Assembly (NCBI RefSeq): GCF_049676595.1
Contig: NZ_CP187259.1
Coordinates: 744,001 to 808,000 of the forward strand
Direction: 5' to 3'
Length of the DNA stretch: 64,000 bases
From: Methanocella_A sp049676595
GTDB lineage: Archaea; Halobacteriota; Methanocellia; Methanocellales; Methanocellaceae
A program made the position numbers and the translations under genes. The notes under the pieces were generated by a model that saw only the letters and a list, made by a program, of their open reading frames with translations, was not told where the DNA came from and searched no databases. Shown piece after piece: positions 16,405-24,931 of the stretch (the first letter of the stretch is position 1; each line of letters begins with the position of its first letter).

Positions 16405-17226
16405 GTGGAAGAGATAAAACTTGAGCCCATCGGGATCGTGCATTCTTCGGTCCGGGAGCGGAAGGATATGCCTCTGCAGGGAGTCGAGGCGGAGATCGAG
16501 GTCTTCAGGGAATACGAAGAAGGCCTGATGGGCATCGAGGAGAACTCTCACCTGTTCGTGGTGTGCTGGCTGGATAAGGCTGAGCGGGATACGCTCCAGG
16601 TGACGCCGAGGAAATATTCCGTCGACCTGCCGAAGAGGGGCGTGTTCGCTATCCGTACTCCTGTCCGGCCTAATCCCGTTTCGATCACTACTGCGAGACT
16701 GATTCAGGTCCGTGGCCGGCTGTTGACCGTTTCCCACCTGGACGCCATCAACGGCACCCCGGTCATCGATCTTAAACCGTACGAGCCCGGGTGGGACTGC
16801 GTGTTCTCGGCGTCGAGGCGGGACCGGTACCAGTCGATCAAGAAGATGATGCCCGCCGAATACCGGGACGACCTGATCCGGCAGGCGGTCAACTACCACG
16901 GCGAAGAGTGCCAGGGCCTGGCGATGGCGGTCAGGATGGCGGCGTTCGCCACGCTCACGCTGAAGAAAGATCTCAGGAACAGCAGCGTATGTATCTTAAT
17001 AGGGAAAAATGCCTGCATATCCGACTCGCTAATCGGCATCACCGGGGCCCGGCTCGGGAACAAGCGGCTTTACTACAACCTCAACCCGAAGCTGCGGGAA
17101 AGTGATTCGTACTCGATCTACGATGCCGAGAAGACCATCGTGTTCAGGATAAAAAAGTTCATGAAGGACTACAAGGGGATCATGGACTGCGATATCAAGG
17201 ACCTGTTCGACATCGAGGTCATCTGA
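16405..17226 (+). CDS. TrmO-like / FmdE-like fusion protein
   Basis: GTG start with GGGGAGGT 8 bases upstream; 273 residues. The first 140 resemble TsaA/TrmO, a SAM-dependent tRNA methyltransferase of beta-barrel fold: PIGIVHSSVRERKDMPLQGV, FAIRTPVRPNPVSITTARLI, and DAINGTPVIDLKPYEPGWDC. The C-terminal 120 resemble FmdE: NYHGEECQGLAMAVRMAAFA corresponds to the FHGHxCPG motif, and IGKNACISDSLIGITGARLG to the NDTCAVDAIQ..TGCTLGKG motif, with several Cys missing. It lies alone before the molybdenum region. A role in a methyl or metal-cofactor step linked to molybdopterin enzymes is plausible; neither activity is certain. Confidence 0.82.
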   Translation: MEEIKLEPIGIVHSSVRERKDMPLQGVEAEIEVFREYEEGLMGIEENSHLFVVCWLDKAERDTLQVTPRKYSVDLPKRGVFAIRTPVRPNPVSITTARLIQVRGRLLTVSHLDAINGTPVIDLKPYEPGWDCVFSASRRDRYQSIKKMMPAEYRDDLIRQAVNYHGEECQGLAMAVRMAAFATLTLKKDLRNSSVCILIGKNACISDSLIGITGARLGNKRLYYNLNPKLRESDSYSIYDAEKTIVFRIKKFMKDYKGIMDCDIKDLFDIEVI

Positions 17227-17250
17227 TACTTTTTAAACAGAGCATGCTTT

Positions 17251-18444
17251 TCACAGCAGATTAACATCCACTCTCTGGCCCGCGTGCAGGTCGTTCCGGG
17301 CCAGGATATAGCCCTGCGACAGCAGCGACTTCGATGCGGCGGAGATCAGGGATGTCAGGTACTCTGTGCCTCCGAACAGCCCGAGAGAGGAGCCGTTGTA
17401 GCCCATAGGCCGGGCGCAGCCGTCTTTCAGCTCCACGAAGACCATGTAGTCGAAACCGGATCCGGCGAAGGATACGTCGCTGCCCAGCGGCATGGCCACG
17501 GCAGGATTCTCCCCCGCTTCCCGGACGAGCCTTTTGACGAACATCTCCATGCCCGCGTATGCCCCGGCCGGCTTGCCGGGCAGCGAAAGGAGGGGCTTCC
17601 CGCCGAAGTACGCTGCGGTGAAGGGCATGCCCGGCTTCATCCTCACTCCCCTGAACATGATTTCGCCTTCTTCGGAGACCTTCTTTACATAGTCCCTCGC
17701 CCCCGCGGAGACGCCTCCGACCGTGATCACCATGTCGTGGCTCTCTGCCGCTGCACTGAGGGCCTCTCGCAACAGGCCGGGGTCGTCCCGGACCGCGCCT
17801 GCGAGGTGCGGCCGGCATCCCCACGAGCGCAGCAGGGCACAGATCATGGGGCCGTTGGTGTCTCTGATGTCGCCGTTGGCGATCTCGTCTCCTGTGGTGA
17901 TCACGGCCACGGAGATGGGACGGTAAACTTTGATTGAGGGTATGGCAGCAGCCTGCAGCACTCCGACCATCGAAGGGGTGATGATGGTGCCTGCCTGGAT
18001 CAGCACCTCTCCCTCTTTGAAATCGGCTCCCTGGCGGAGCACGAACGTACCCGGCTCAACGCGGGGCCCGTACAGGAGCTGTTCTTCTGCCCGGGCGTCT
18101 TCCACACGTATGACTGCATCCGCACCAGCCGGCAGCCTTGCGCCCGTGGTTACGTAAGCAGCCTCTCCCGGGCCGAGAGAGATCCTCCCTTCGCCGGCGA
18201 AAGCTCGGGAGGTGATCTTGAGAGGGTAAGCGTCCCGGGAAGCGAGGGCATAGCCATCCATGGTACATGTGTCATATGGTGGAGAAGTTGCCCGCGCTAC
18301 GGCATCAGCAGCGAGGTGCCTGCCGGCCGACTCCACCACTTCGACTTCCTCAGTATCCAGGGAGGCGTAAAAACGACCTCGCATGAGGTCGATCAGCTCT
18401 AACGCCCTCTGCAGCGGCACCATCCGCTCGAAGTCACCCGCCAT
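17251..18444 (-). CDS. moeA: Molybdopterin molybdenumtransferase
   Basis: Start set at the ATG of MAGDFERMVPLQRALELIDL, 8 bases after the fdhD stop, with AGGTG before it; the longer frame upstream is an overlap with fdhD. 397 residues, usual for MoeA. Motifs: PPYDTCTMDGYALAS (domain I), VAVITTGDEIANG and VITVGGVSAGARDYV (MoCF domain with MPT/AMP binding), VRMKPGMPFTAAYFGGKP and SLPGKPAGAYAG near the metal insertion site. It inserts molybdate or tungstate into adenylylated molybdopterin. Cotranscribed with fdhD, pointing to service of formate and formylmethanofuran dehydrogenases. Confidence 0.93.
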   Translation of the reverse strand: MAGDFERMVPLQRALELIDLMRGRFYASLDTEEVEVVESAGRHLAADAVARATSPPYDTCTMDGYALASRDAYPLKITSRAFAGEGRISLGPGEAAYVTTGARLPAGADAVIRVEDARAEEQLLYGPRVEPGTFVLRQGADFKEGEVLIQAGTIITPSMVGVLQAAAIPSIKVYRPISVAVITTGDEIANGDIRDTNGPMICALLRSWGCRPHLAGAVRDDPGLLREALSAAAESHDMVITVGGVSAGARDYVKKVSEEGEIMFRGVRMKPGMPFTAAYFGGKPLLSLPGKPAGAYAGMEMFVKRLVREAGENPAVAMPLGSDVSFAGSGFDYMVFVELKDGCARPMGYNGSSLGLFGGTEYLTSLISAASKSLLSQGYILARNDLHAGQRVDVNLL

Positions 18445-18452
18445 CCAGACAC

Positions 18453-19268
18453 CTACCGTGAGGCCTCTTTTATCCGTTCGGAGCCGCTGTAGACGTACAT
18501 CCTGGGCGGCCGGGCGAAACCTGCCAGCGTCATGTTGAGCCGCTGCGCCAGTTCGACGCCTGTGCTCAGCGGTGCGGTATTGCTGATCATGACGGGCATT
18601 CCGGCCCGGTAGACTTTGGCCACCATGCCGGCAGGAGCCCGGCCCGTCGTGACCAGGAAACACTCCGAGAGATCCCGGCCATCCAGCAGGGCCTTTCCGA
18701 CAGCCTTGTCCACCGTGTTGTGCCGGCCGATATCTTCCGCATACGCTATTAATCCCCCGTGTGCGTCAAAGATGGCACTGCAGTGCGTGCCACCGGTCCG
18801 CCGCCACAAGCCCGCCAGCTCGTTGACGGTGCTCACGCAGGAAAAGATCGTCTGCAGATCAAGCTTCAGCCGGGACTTGACCGGCTCCTCGAGGTCGAGC
18901 CACGACGACCTGACCCCGACGCAGCCGGAGCTGCGGATCTCCATCCAGAGATCCACGTCGTCGGGCTTGAAAGAGTCGACGATCACGTTCACGTCCGTGC
19001 CCTTGATGGCTACCTCCTGCACCTCGGCGATGGACCTGACCAGCCCTTCGCAGACCAGGTACCCGTAAGCGAATGGCAACAGCTCGTCGGGGGTCATGGT
19101 GAGGCTGGCGACGCGCACCCCGTTCAGCAGCATGTTCACGCTGTCCTCCACGCAGACTTCGGCGCAGGTCGGGGCGATCCGATCCCTCTCGATCGCCGTG
19201 ACCTCAAAGCGCTCAGTCAGGTCTTGAGAGGCCTGTAAGACTGGTACATCTCCTCCTGCGGTAGTCAT
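18453..19268 (-). CDS. fdhD: FdhD, formate dehydrogenase sulfurtransferase
   Basis: Start at the ATG of MTTAGGDVPVLQASQDLTER with GAGGA just upstream; an in-frame GTG 12 codons before is possible. 271 residues. Family motifs: DELLPFAYGYLVCEGLV, RRTGGTHCSAIFDAHGG, YAEDIGRHNTVDKAVGKALL and FLVTTGRAPAGMVAKV. The catalytic loop reads SSGCVGVRSS, with one Cys where bacterial FdhD has a CxxC. FdhD transfers sulfur to the Mo/W-bis-MGD cofactor of formate dehydrogenases. Followed by moeA. Upstream a TATA candidate near 19318 on the minus strand suggests its own promoter. Confidence 0.92.
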   Translation of the reverse strand: MTTAGGDVPVLQASQDLTERFEVTAIERDRIAPTCAEVCVEDSVNMLLNGVRVASLTMTPDELLPFAYGYLVCEGLVRSIAEVQEVAIKGTDVNVIVDSFKPDDVDLWMEIRSSGCVGVRSSWLDLEEPVKSRLKLDLQTIFSCVSTVNELAGLWRRTGGTHCSAIFDAHGGLIAYAEDIGRHNTVDKAVGKALLDGRDLSECFLVTTGRAPAGMVAKVYRAGMPVMISNTAPLSTGVELAQRLNMTLAGFARPPRMYVYSGSERIKEASR

Positions 19269-19429
19269 GGTCTTCCTCGGTAACTCGATATTATATCCTG
19301 CCACCGCGTTACATAAATAGTTAACTATTATGGTTGCATAAGACTTTCAAAGTAACTATATTTACTTACATGTTGTAGGAGAACAGCCGACGCTTACCGC
19401 GTTGCTACGATGGAAAGCCTCTTCAACTG

Positions 19430-20197
19430 TCACTGAATGCCCGAAGTGTGGGGCTCCGCGGGATTTCTCCACTCTTTTTCCCGGATGCGGTCCTTCCCAC
19501 TGTAGATGATGACCTGGTGAGGCCCGGGGATGGCGAGCAGGCAGATGTCGTGGTCCAGGGCGTATCTGACTGCCCTGGACGAAGGTGCGCCGCAGGCGGC
19601 CACGAGAGAGATTCTATGGCTGTATGCGTGCCTGATCGTGTCCTCTGTGGTCCGGCCTGTCGAGAACAGGATACACCTGCCCAGGCTGTAGCCTGCCAGA
19701 GCGGCTTTCCCGATGGCCTTGTCCAGGCTGGCCAGCCGGTTCACGTCCTCCGCGTAAGAGACTATACCCCCGTGTTCTGTCAGCAGCAGGGCACAATGGG
19801 TGCCTCCGGTGCTCTGGCAAATCCGGGCGCAGTCTTCCAGCGCCAGGTAGCCCCGGTAGATCACGCTAAGGTCGACGGGGCCGGTGATGTTTTCAGCAGT
19901 CTCCCGGCATGCTCCGGCGCTGGCCTCGACGCGGATGGCATCTCCGGCAATGGCGAGGGACTTGATATCAGACGGCGCGCTGATCAGCTTTTCTGACAGC
20001 AGCAGCCCGGTAGCAAAGGCCTCGAGATCTTTCGGGTAGAGGGTCTGGGCCGCTATCAGGCGGCCATTAAAAAACAAGCGGATATAGGTTTCGGGGCAAA
20101 GGTGAATATGCGCAGGCCTGCAAGCCTGCGGTGATACTTCCAGCATCACGCACTCGACGTCTTCCTTCTCCAGGCTGCGCATATGCACCGACTTCAT
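19430..20197 (-). CDS. FdhD-like paralog, divergent
   Basis: A 255-residue relative of the adjacent fdhD: YPKDLEAFATGLLLSEKLIS, CQSTGGTHCALLLTEHGGIV and YAEDVNRLASLDKAIGKAAL line up with the fdhD motifs. Key changes are visible: EDIGRHN becomes EDVNRLA, and the catalytic-loop region reads EASAGACRETAEN. It lies 6 bases after the fwdD stop, in the fwdB-fwdD operon rather than with moeA. It may sulfurate the formylmethanofuran dehydrogenase cofactor, or act as a non-catalytic partner; this is inference from the operon. Confidence 0.82.
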   Translation of the reverse strand: MKSVHMRSLEKEDVECVMLEVSPQACRPAHIHLCPETYIRLFFNGRLIAAQTLYPKDLEAFATGLLLSEKLISAPSDIKSLAIAGDAIRVEASAGACRETAENITGPVDLSVIYRGYLALEDCARICQSTGGTHCALLLTEHGGIVSYAEDVNRLASLDKAIGKAALAGYSLGRCILFSTGRTTEDTIRHAYSHRISLVAACGAPSSRAVRYALDHDICLLAIPGPHQVIIYSGKDRIREKEWRNPAEPHTSGIQ

Positions 20198-20203
20198 TCT
20201 GCC

Positions 20204-20614
20204 TTATTTCCAGGCCTTCTCTGTGTTGCCGTTAAAGTACGCCTGCTGCATCAGGGTGACCGGGTCGAGGACTGGTCCTTCGCACTTCTCGATCTTGACG
20301 GGCAGGTTCTTGTACCTGGGGCTGCCAGTGCTCTCGGTCTCGGGGGTCACGACGATGTTGGCCCATACGCCGCGGACGATCCAGATTTCTCCCTTCTGCT
20401 GAGAAGAGGCTTTCCTTGCCCGGAGCACTACGCTGTCGCCGAACTCGTTGGTGACTTTAACAAACCATGGCCTGCCGAGGGCCTTGAAGTCCTCGGGGTT
20501 GATCTCGCAGTACGAGGCTTCTCGGGTGTAGCCGTCGGTGAACTTGTTGCCGCCCTTGATGATGGCTCCCTGGTACACGGTAGAACCAGTGTTGAGGATG
20601 ATGTCCATTGCCAT
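20204..20614 (-). CDS. fwdD: Formylmethanofuran dehydrogenase subunit D
   Basis: A 136-residue molybdopterin dinucleotide-binding beta-barrel protein, MAMDIILNTGSTVYQGAIIK at the start with INPEDFKALGRPWFVKVTNE and DSVVLRARKASSQQKGEIWI, the FwdD/FmdD pattern. It binds one side of the bis-MGD cofactor held by subunit B. It starts 4 bases after the subunit B stop. Subunits A, C, F and G are not in the window, so they must be elsewhere. Mo or W preference cannot be told from this subunit. Confidence 0.93.
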   Translation of the reverse strand: MAMDIILNTGSTVYQGAIIKGGNKFTDGYTREASYCEINPEDFKALGRPWFVKVTNEFGDSVVLRARKASSQQKGEIWIVRGVWANIVVTPETESTGSPRYKNLPVKIEKCEGPVLDPVTLMQQAYFNGNTEKAWK

Positions 20615-20618
20615 GTTC

Positions 20619-21986
20619 TCACTGCCTCCTTGCTTCCTTCTTCTGCTTGACTCTCTCGAACAGCTGTCTCAGCGTGTCCTCGTTGGACTTAGTGAAGTCG
20701 AACGGCGGCGTGGTGAAGCTGCGGGCATACAGGGGCACGTTATCCATGCGATAGAAGGTGCCTTCGCACTCCATGCCGTCCAGCACGCCGGGCAGCACCG
20801 CGTCGCTGACGAACTGCATCGGCCCGGGGGCGATCTCGATGGATGCGACCGGGATTTCAGCTAGGCGCTCGACTGCCTTCTTAGGCAGGTGGCCGCCTAG
20901 ATCTGCGCACATGCAGAGCACTGCGTCGCATTCGCCCCTGTACAGGGCGTCGACGGTGGAGTACTCGCCGGGCTGGTACCGGGGCACGCCTCTGGAGAAG
21001 TCGACCGCGAACGGGAAGCCGTGCTGCCAGGACAGCACCTGGTTGAAGCCGGCGACGTTACAGTGGCCTCTGTTTGCCGAGATGACGAACTTGGTGATCT
21101 TGTTGCACTCCTGAGTCAGGCGCATAGCGATCGAGGCATTATAGTGTTTGCCGTGGCTACTGGCGATGCCCAGGCCGACCCAGATTACGCCGAACTTGCA
21201 GGCCTTGATCATGTCGACGAGCTGCTGCATCTGCTCTCTGGAGATGCCGGTGGTCTCGTAGGTGGACTCGTGCGGCTCCTGGCCCCTCAGCAGGGTTAGG
21301 AACGCGTCGATGAGCTCGTAGTCAGTGCCGGGCTTGAGCTGCAGGTGCAGGTCTGCCTGGGCTGCGGTCGGGCTCCTCCTCGGGTCGACCACGACCATCT
21401 TGCGGCCCTTGAAGCCCTGCTCGGTCCAGAAGCCTCTCTGGAAGTGAGAGTGGCGGCTCATGTGCCTCGGGTGAGAATCTGCAGGATTGCAGCCCCAGTA
21501 GATGTTGAGGTCTGCCCTGTTCCTGCATTCGCCCAGCGTGGCGGAGACGCAGCCGGCGTCCTGCAGGCCCATCACGGTCGGGCCGTGGCAGATCGTGGCG
21601 TTGCCGTCTACCAGGGCGCCCAGGTACTCGGCCATGGCGATGCCTACGGACATGGCTTCGGTCGAGGTCTCGCTGCCCATGAACAGCAGCGGCCTCTTCG
21701 CGTTCACCAGCATCTCGGCGGTGTAGTCGAGCACCGCGTCCCACTCGGCCTCCTGGCCGTGCAGCAGGGGCTTCTTGATCCTGTGGTGGCTGCGCAGCTC
21801 CTGGAACTTGGCGTCGCCCATCAGGCAGGCGTTCTTCGTGACGACAGCTTCGTCAGTCAGTTCGATCAAAATGTCGTCGCACGACATACCGCAGACCGGG
21901 CAGGTCACGTCAGTGCACGTGATCTTCTTCCCGTCGGTGGTGCTAGTGTCCTTTTTTATTATCTGTTCGGAGATCACTCCATACAC
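20619..21986 (-). CDS. fwdB: Formylmethanofuran dehydrogenase subunit B
   Basis: 455 residues, GTG start. Catalytic subunit that reduces CO2 to formate for formylmethanofuran synthesis, the first step of methanogenesis. The N-terminal CPVCGMSCDDI with the later TKNACLMGDAKF binds a 4Fe-4S cluster. NIYWGCNPADSHPRHMSRHS carries the Cys that ligates Mo or W (a selenocysteine in some species), so this is a Cys form. Later segments, DPRRSPTAAQADLHLQLKPG and CADLGGHLPKKAVERL, bind the pterin. Operon fwdB-fwdD-fdhD paralog, divergent from tfx, whose product is the expected regulator by analogy with the fmd operon. The start codon is uncertain; a GTG three codons in is possible. Confidence 0.94.
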   Translation of the reverse strand: MYGVISEQIIKKDTSTTDGKKITCTDVTCPVCGMSCDDILIELTDEAVVTKNACLMGDAKFQELRSHHRIKKPLLHGQEAEWDAVLDYTAEMLVNAKRPLLFMGSETSTEAMSVGIAMAEYLGALVDGNATICHGPTVMGLQDAGCVSATLGECRNRADLNIYWGCNPADSHPRHMSRHSHFQRGFWTEQGFKGRKMVVVDPRRSPTAAQADLHLQLKPGTDYELIDAFLTLLRGQEPHESTYETTGISREQMQQLVDMIKACKFGVIWVGLGIASSHGKHYNASIAMRLTQECNKITKFVISANRGHCNVAGFNQVLSWQHGFPFAVDFSRGVPRYQPGEYSTVDALYRGECDAVLCMCADLGGHLPKKAVERLAEIPVASIEIAPGPMQFVSDAVLPGVLDGMECEGTFYRMDNVPLYARSFTTPPFDFTKSNEDTLRQLFERVKQKKEARRQ

Positions 21987-22148
21987 ACTCCATACGCTAG
22001 ATATTGATTAAAGCGATCATGGCCCGGCGGCTGATATCCGGCAGATGGAGGTTGCGGCTTCATCTGTGGCCTGCGGCCACCGGGTGTAATTGAAGTTTTT
22101 TGGAAACTCGTTTAAATAGTTATCTCATTAAATTACCTTATGTCAACA

Positions 22149-22162
22149 TGTTAACAATATGT
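22149..22162. promoter_or_regulatory. TGTTAACA box between fwdB and tfx
   Basis: TGTTAACAATATGT contains an 8 bp palindrome and a 12-mer (TTAACAATATGT) that also occurs upstream of modA at 35075-35086. TATA-like sequences for fwdB lie near 22180-22195 on the minus strand, placing the box near the start of that transcript. The rest of 21987-22322 holds a GTGGCC-TGC-GGCCAC hairpin (22066-22080) and AT-rich DNA but no gene. Confidence 0.5.
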
Positions 22163-22291
22163 AATAACAAATGGATATGTCAATTTTATAATATTATAGT
22201 TATACAATATCTCAAGAGACATTTCGGCAAATTTTTATTTTTATAATATTGTCGCAGGCCGGCACAGACAAGCTTTATAATCTGTGACCGC

Positions 22292-22309
22292 TTTAACAAA
22301 AGTGTTAAA
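22292..22309. promoter_or_regulatory. TTTAACA-N4-TGTTAAA palindrome at tfx start
   Basis: Perfect 7 bp arms TTTAACA and TGTTAAA separated by AAAG. A TATA box (CTTTATAATC, about 22272-22281) lies upstream, so the palindrome sits at the expected transcription start, a repressor position. Same arms upstream of modA. Confidence 0.6.
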
Positions 22310-22322
22310 CAGGGTGACCTTA

Positions 22323-22739
22323 ATGAGGGCTGATGAGAAGGATATGCTGCTCACTTCGAAGCAGATCGAAGTACTGCGGATGAAGAAAAAGGGCATGACC
22401 CAGGCGGACATCGCCCGAAAGCTGAAGACGACGAGGGGCAATATCTGCATCATCGAGAGCACCGCCCTGAAGAACATCGAGAAGGCCCGGAACACCCTGA
22501 AGTTTTACAGGGCGATGGAAGCCCCGGTCTGGATCACAGTGGCCCCCGGGACCGACCTCTACGATGTACCGCCCATGATCTTCAAGGAAGCGGACCGAAA
22601 AAAGATCAAGATCGCCCACGACTCCGCCATGATCGTGGTCAAGCTCAAGACCGAGGCCCAGGACCGGATCCAGCACCGGATGACCGTCGGCGAGATCGAC
22701 ATCGCCGTGGACGAGCAGGGCAACGTCAACGTGTGCTAA
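22323..22739 (+). CDS. tfx: Tfx-family DNA-binding protein
   Basis: 138 residues from the ATG at 22323, with GGTGA 5 bases upstream. The N-terminal HTH is LTSKQIEVLRMKKKGMTQAD followed by IARKLKTTRGNICIIESTAL, and the C-terminal half carries the acidic Tfx domain (WITVAPGTDLYDVPPMIFKE). Tfx of Methanothermobacter binds the fmdECB promoter, encoding molybdenum formylmethanofuran dehydrogenase. Here it is divergent to fwdB, consistent with the same job. A palindrome at its own promoter hints at autoregulation or control by a metal sensor. Confidence 0.92.
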   Translation: MRADEKDMLLTSKQIEVLRMKKKGMTQADIARKLKTTRGNICIIESTALKNIEKARNTLKFYRAMEAPVWITVAPGTDLYDVPPMIFKEADRKKIKIAHDSAMIVVKLKTEAQDRIQHRMTVGEIDIAVDEQGNVNVC

Positions 22740-22754
22740 AAGAGTAGTACCGGC

Positions 22755-23387
22755 TTATCCGGCCTTCTCGTAGTACGCCTGGCTGCCGCAGCCCCCGCAG
22801 ATTCCGTCTTCCAGGGTGTTCTCGGGCACCATCTCGCCGCATTTCCTACAGGTGGCCGAGGTCCACTTTTCCTTGGGGGTGAACTTTACCTTCACCGGCT
22901 CCCAGGAGAGGATGTCCCTGCCTGCGCAGAGTATTTCCTCCTGCAGCGTGCTTGCCGTGACCCCGCCCTTATATCCCGGGTCGTTAGTGTACCACAGGTG
23001 CAGCGTCGGGTACTTCTTTACTTTGCCCGCGTCGATGAAGACCCTGATACCGTCGGCAGAAGTGCCTTCGGAAAACCTGTTCACCGTGATCGCGAACCTG
23101 CCGGTGTTGATGACTCTCAGGCGGTGGTTGCCCGTCGTGCACCCGAGGAGAACCTGCAGCGGGTCCGGAGCGCACTTGGGAGTCTCGGATACGGCGTACA
23201 GCTTCTCGCCCGGCCCGGCGCCCAGCTTCTCCAGCGCCAGGTCGACCATGAACGTCGCGATGAGCAGCCCGGCGGCGGGGAACGTGTGGAACGCCACGCA
23301 ACGGCGCAGGTTTTCCTGCACCTGTTCATCTACTTTGCACCGGCTCATCGCCTTGTCCAGATCTCCATGCATCTGCGTCATCTTCAT
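22755..23387 (-). CDS. FmdE-family protein with zinc ribbon
   Basis: 210 residues. The N-terminal part carries a degraded FmdE signature: VAFHTFPAAGLLIATFMVDL in place of FHGHxCPG, and KCAPDPLQVLLGCTTGNHRL in place of the CAVDAIQ..TGCTLGKG motif, both with cysteines kept. The C-terminus has a zinc ribbon (CRKCGEMVPENTLEDGICGG with another CG). FmdE proteins occur with formylmethanofuran dehydrogenase genes, but their activity is not established. Convergent to tfx with 15 bases between stops, and followed upstream by the MOT1 transporter on the same strand. Confidence 0.85.
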   Translation of the reverse strand: MKMTQMHGDLDKAMSRCKVDEQVQENLRRCVAFHTFPAAGLLIATFMVDLALEKLGAGPGEKLYAVSETPKCAPDPLQVLLGCTTGNHRLRVINTGRFAITVNRFSEGTSADGIRVFIDAGKVKKYPTLHLWYTNDPGYKGGVTASTLQEEILCAGRDILSWEPVKVKFTPKEKWTSATCRKCGEMVPENTLEDGICGGCGSQAYYEKAG

Positions 23388-23445
23388 TGCACTTAGACCG
23401 GCAGCTATAAAAAAATATCGATAAACTATCGCCAGATGTTTAACA

Positions 23446-24561
23446 CTATTGTTTATACCACGGAGACGGCAAGCCTTCGGGCCTGAACAGTTTCGAGAGG
23501 AGAAACATGGCGATGCCGGCGCCGAGGCCGACGGTCGGATCGACCAGCAGCATCACCACGCCTGCCGCAGCAGTAACGAGCATTCTGTCGGTCCTCACCG
23601 CGTTCCGCAGCATCTCCCATCCTGCCAGGAACAGCAGCGTGCCGAGGACCCCCGCCGGTACCAGGGCGAGCATCGGGGAAGTGGCCACGAAGGAGAGGGC
23701 GATGAACAGCGCTCCGATCATGACGTCGGCCCCGCCGGTCCGGGCCCCGAACTGGTAGTGGGCAGCCATCCCGCCCGCGCCGTGGCACATGGGAAAGCCG
23801 CCCAGGAGCGGGGCGACCACGCAGGCGCCGCCGATGGTGGTCGAAAGCCTGCGGTTCGAGACCTTCTCCCTGAACAGGTCTGAGGCCAGCAGGCTGGTCG
23901 CCAGGATGGCGTTGGTCAGCGTGAGCGGAAGCTGGGCGATACCTGCCTTATAGGCGCCTTTGACGAGGTCGCCTGCCGTGGGCAGGTAAATGTCCAGAGG
24001 GATGCTGAGCTGCACCGGCGGCACTCCGTAGACGTAGAACCCGTAGGCGATGCCTATGATGAAGACCAGCAGCGCCCCCGGGAAGTTCAGGTTGCTGTGG
24101 CGCCGGTTCACGAAACGGGCGAAGACGAAGAGCCCGACGGCGAGCAATCCCAGGTACAGGTCGCCCATGATGTACTGGCCGCCCTTGACCAGCAGCACCA
24201 GCGCCAGCCCGAGCTGGACACCCCTGATGAGGCTGATCGGGAACACTTTAGCGATTTTGTCTATGAGGCCGGTGACGCCCAGAAGCAGGAAGAACAGGCC
24301 CACGAAGATGCCGGCGCCCACGATTTCCCCCTGGGTCAGGCTCGAGGAGACTGCGATGGCCCCGACGGCCTTCAGCGGCTCTACGGCTACGGGCAGCCGG
24401 TAGATCAGCCCGGATACCACGTAGAACAGCCCGAAGGCCAGCAGGATAGGCCCCAGCTTCATGCCGGTCACGCTGACGGCGATGAGGATGAACGGGATGA
24501 TCGTCCCCAGATCGGCCAGGGATCCGGTAAACTCGGGCAGCGTGAACTTCGGCGAGGCCAT
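23446..24561 (-). CDS. MOT1-type molybdate transporter
   Basis: 371 residues, about ten membrane segments. The defining MOT1 motif is visible: GGFPMCHGAGGMAAHYQFGA, plus SLADLGTIIPFILIAVSVTG at the start and VPAGVLGTLLFLAGWEMLRN late. MOT1 proteins are high-affinity molybdate carriers related to sulfate permeases but lacking the STAS domain, and this one also ends without it. Placed between fmdE and mop genes, all serving Mo/W proteins. With ModABC in the same window, two import routes exist. Confidence 0.88.
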   Translation of the reverse strand: MASPKFTLPEFTGSLADLGTIIPFILIAVSVTGMKLGPILLAFGLFYVVSGLIYRLPVAVEPLKAVGAIAVSSSLTQGEIVGAGIFVGLFFLLLGVTGLIDKIAKVFPISLIRGVQLGLALVLLVKGGQYIMGDLYLGLLAVGLFVFARFVNRRHSNLNFPGALLVFIIGIAYGFYVYGVPPVQLSIPLDIYLPTAGDLVKGAYKAGIAQLPLTLTNAILATSLLASDLFREKVSNRRLSTTIGGACVVAPLLGGFPMCHGAGGMAAHYQFGARTGGADVMIGALFIALSFVATSPMLALVPAGVLGTLLFLAGWEMLRNAVRTDRMLVTAAAGVVMLLVDPTVGLGAGIAMFLLSKLFRPEGLPSPWYKQ

Positions 24562-24631
24562 TCACTGGCGGGTACGCCGTAAAAATAGATAACGTTTGTC
24601 TCTTGCTGCTACCACTTGTAGTTGCCCGGGC

Positions 24632-24835
24632 TTACTTCATGATCATGACCGAGGTTGATTTGATCATCGCCGTGACCTTATCGCCTGCCTTCAAATCCAT
24701 GTCCTGCACGGCGTCTTTGGTGATGGCGGACTCGATGATATTGTCGCCGACCTGGACTTTGATGATCGCCATGACCGCCCCGAGGGTGACTTCCTTGACC
24801 GTACCTGTGAGCTTATTACGTGCGCTTACTTTCAT
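24632..24835 (-). CDS. mop: Mop-type molybdate-binding TOBE protein
   Basis: 67 residues starting MKVSARNKLTGTVKEVTLGA; GGGAG lies upstream of this ATG, which is preferred to a start ten codons earlier. A single TOBE/Mop domain (AVMAIIKVQVGDNIIESAIT, AVQDMDLKAGDKVTAMIKST), which assembles into oligomers binding molybdate or tungstate. It may buffer or store the oxyanion. The nearby ModC lacks the usual C-terminal TOBE domain, so this stand-alone protein could stand in for it. Confidence 0.9.
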   Translation of the reverse strand: MKVSARNKLTGTVKEVTLGAVMAIIKVQVGDNIIESAITKDAVQDMDLKAGDKVTAMIKSTSVMIMK

Positions 24836-24931
24836 AGCTGTGATCTCCCGGTGAAACGTCGGCACGTAGCTATTAATGATTAACTAACGTATAGAGCGAG
24901 GTATAGGGTTTACAGTTATACTGGAAACCGG

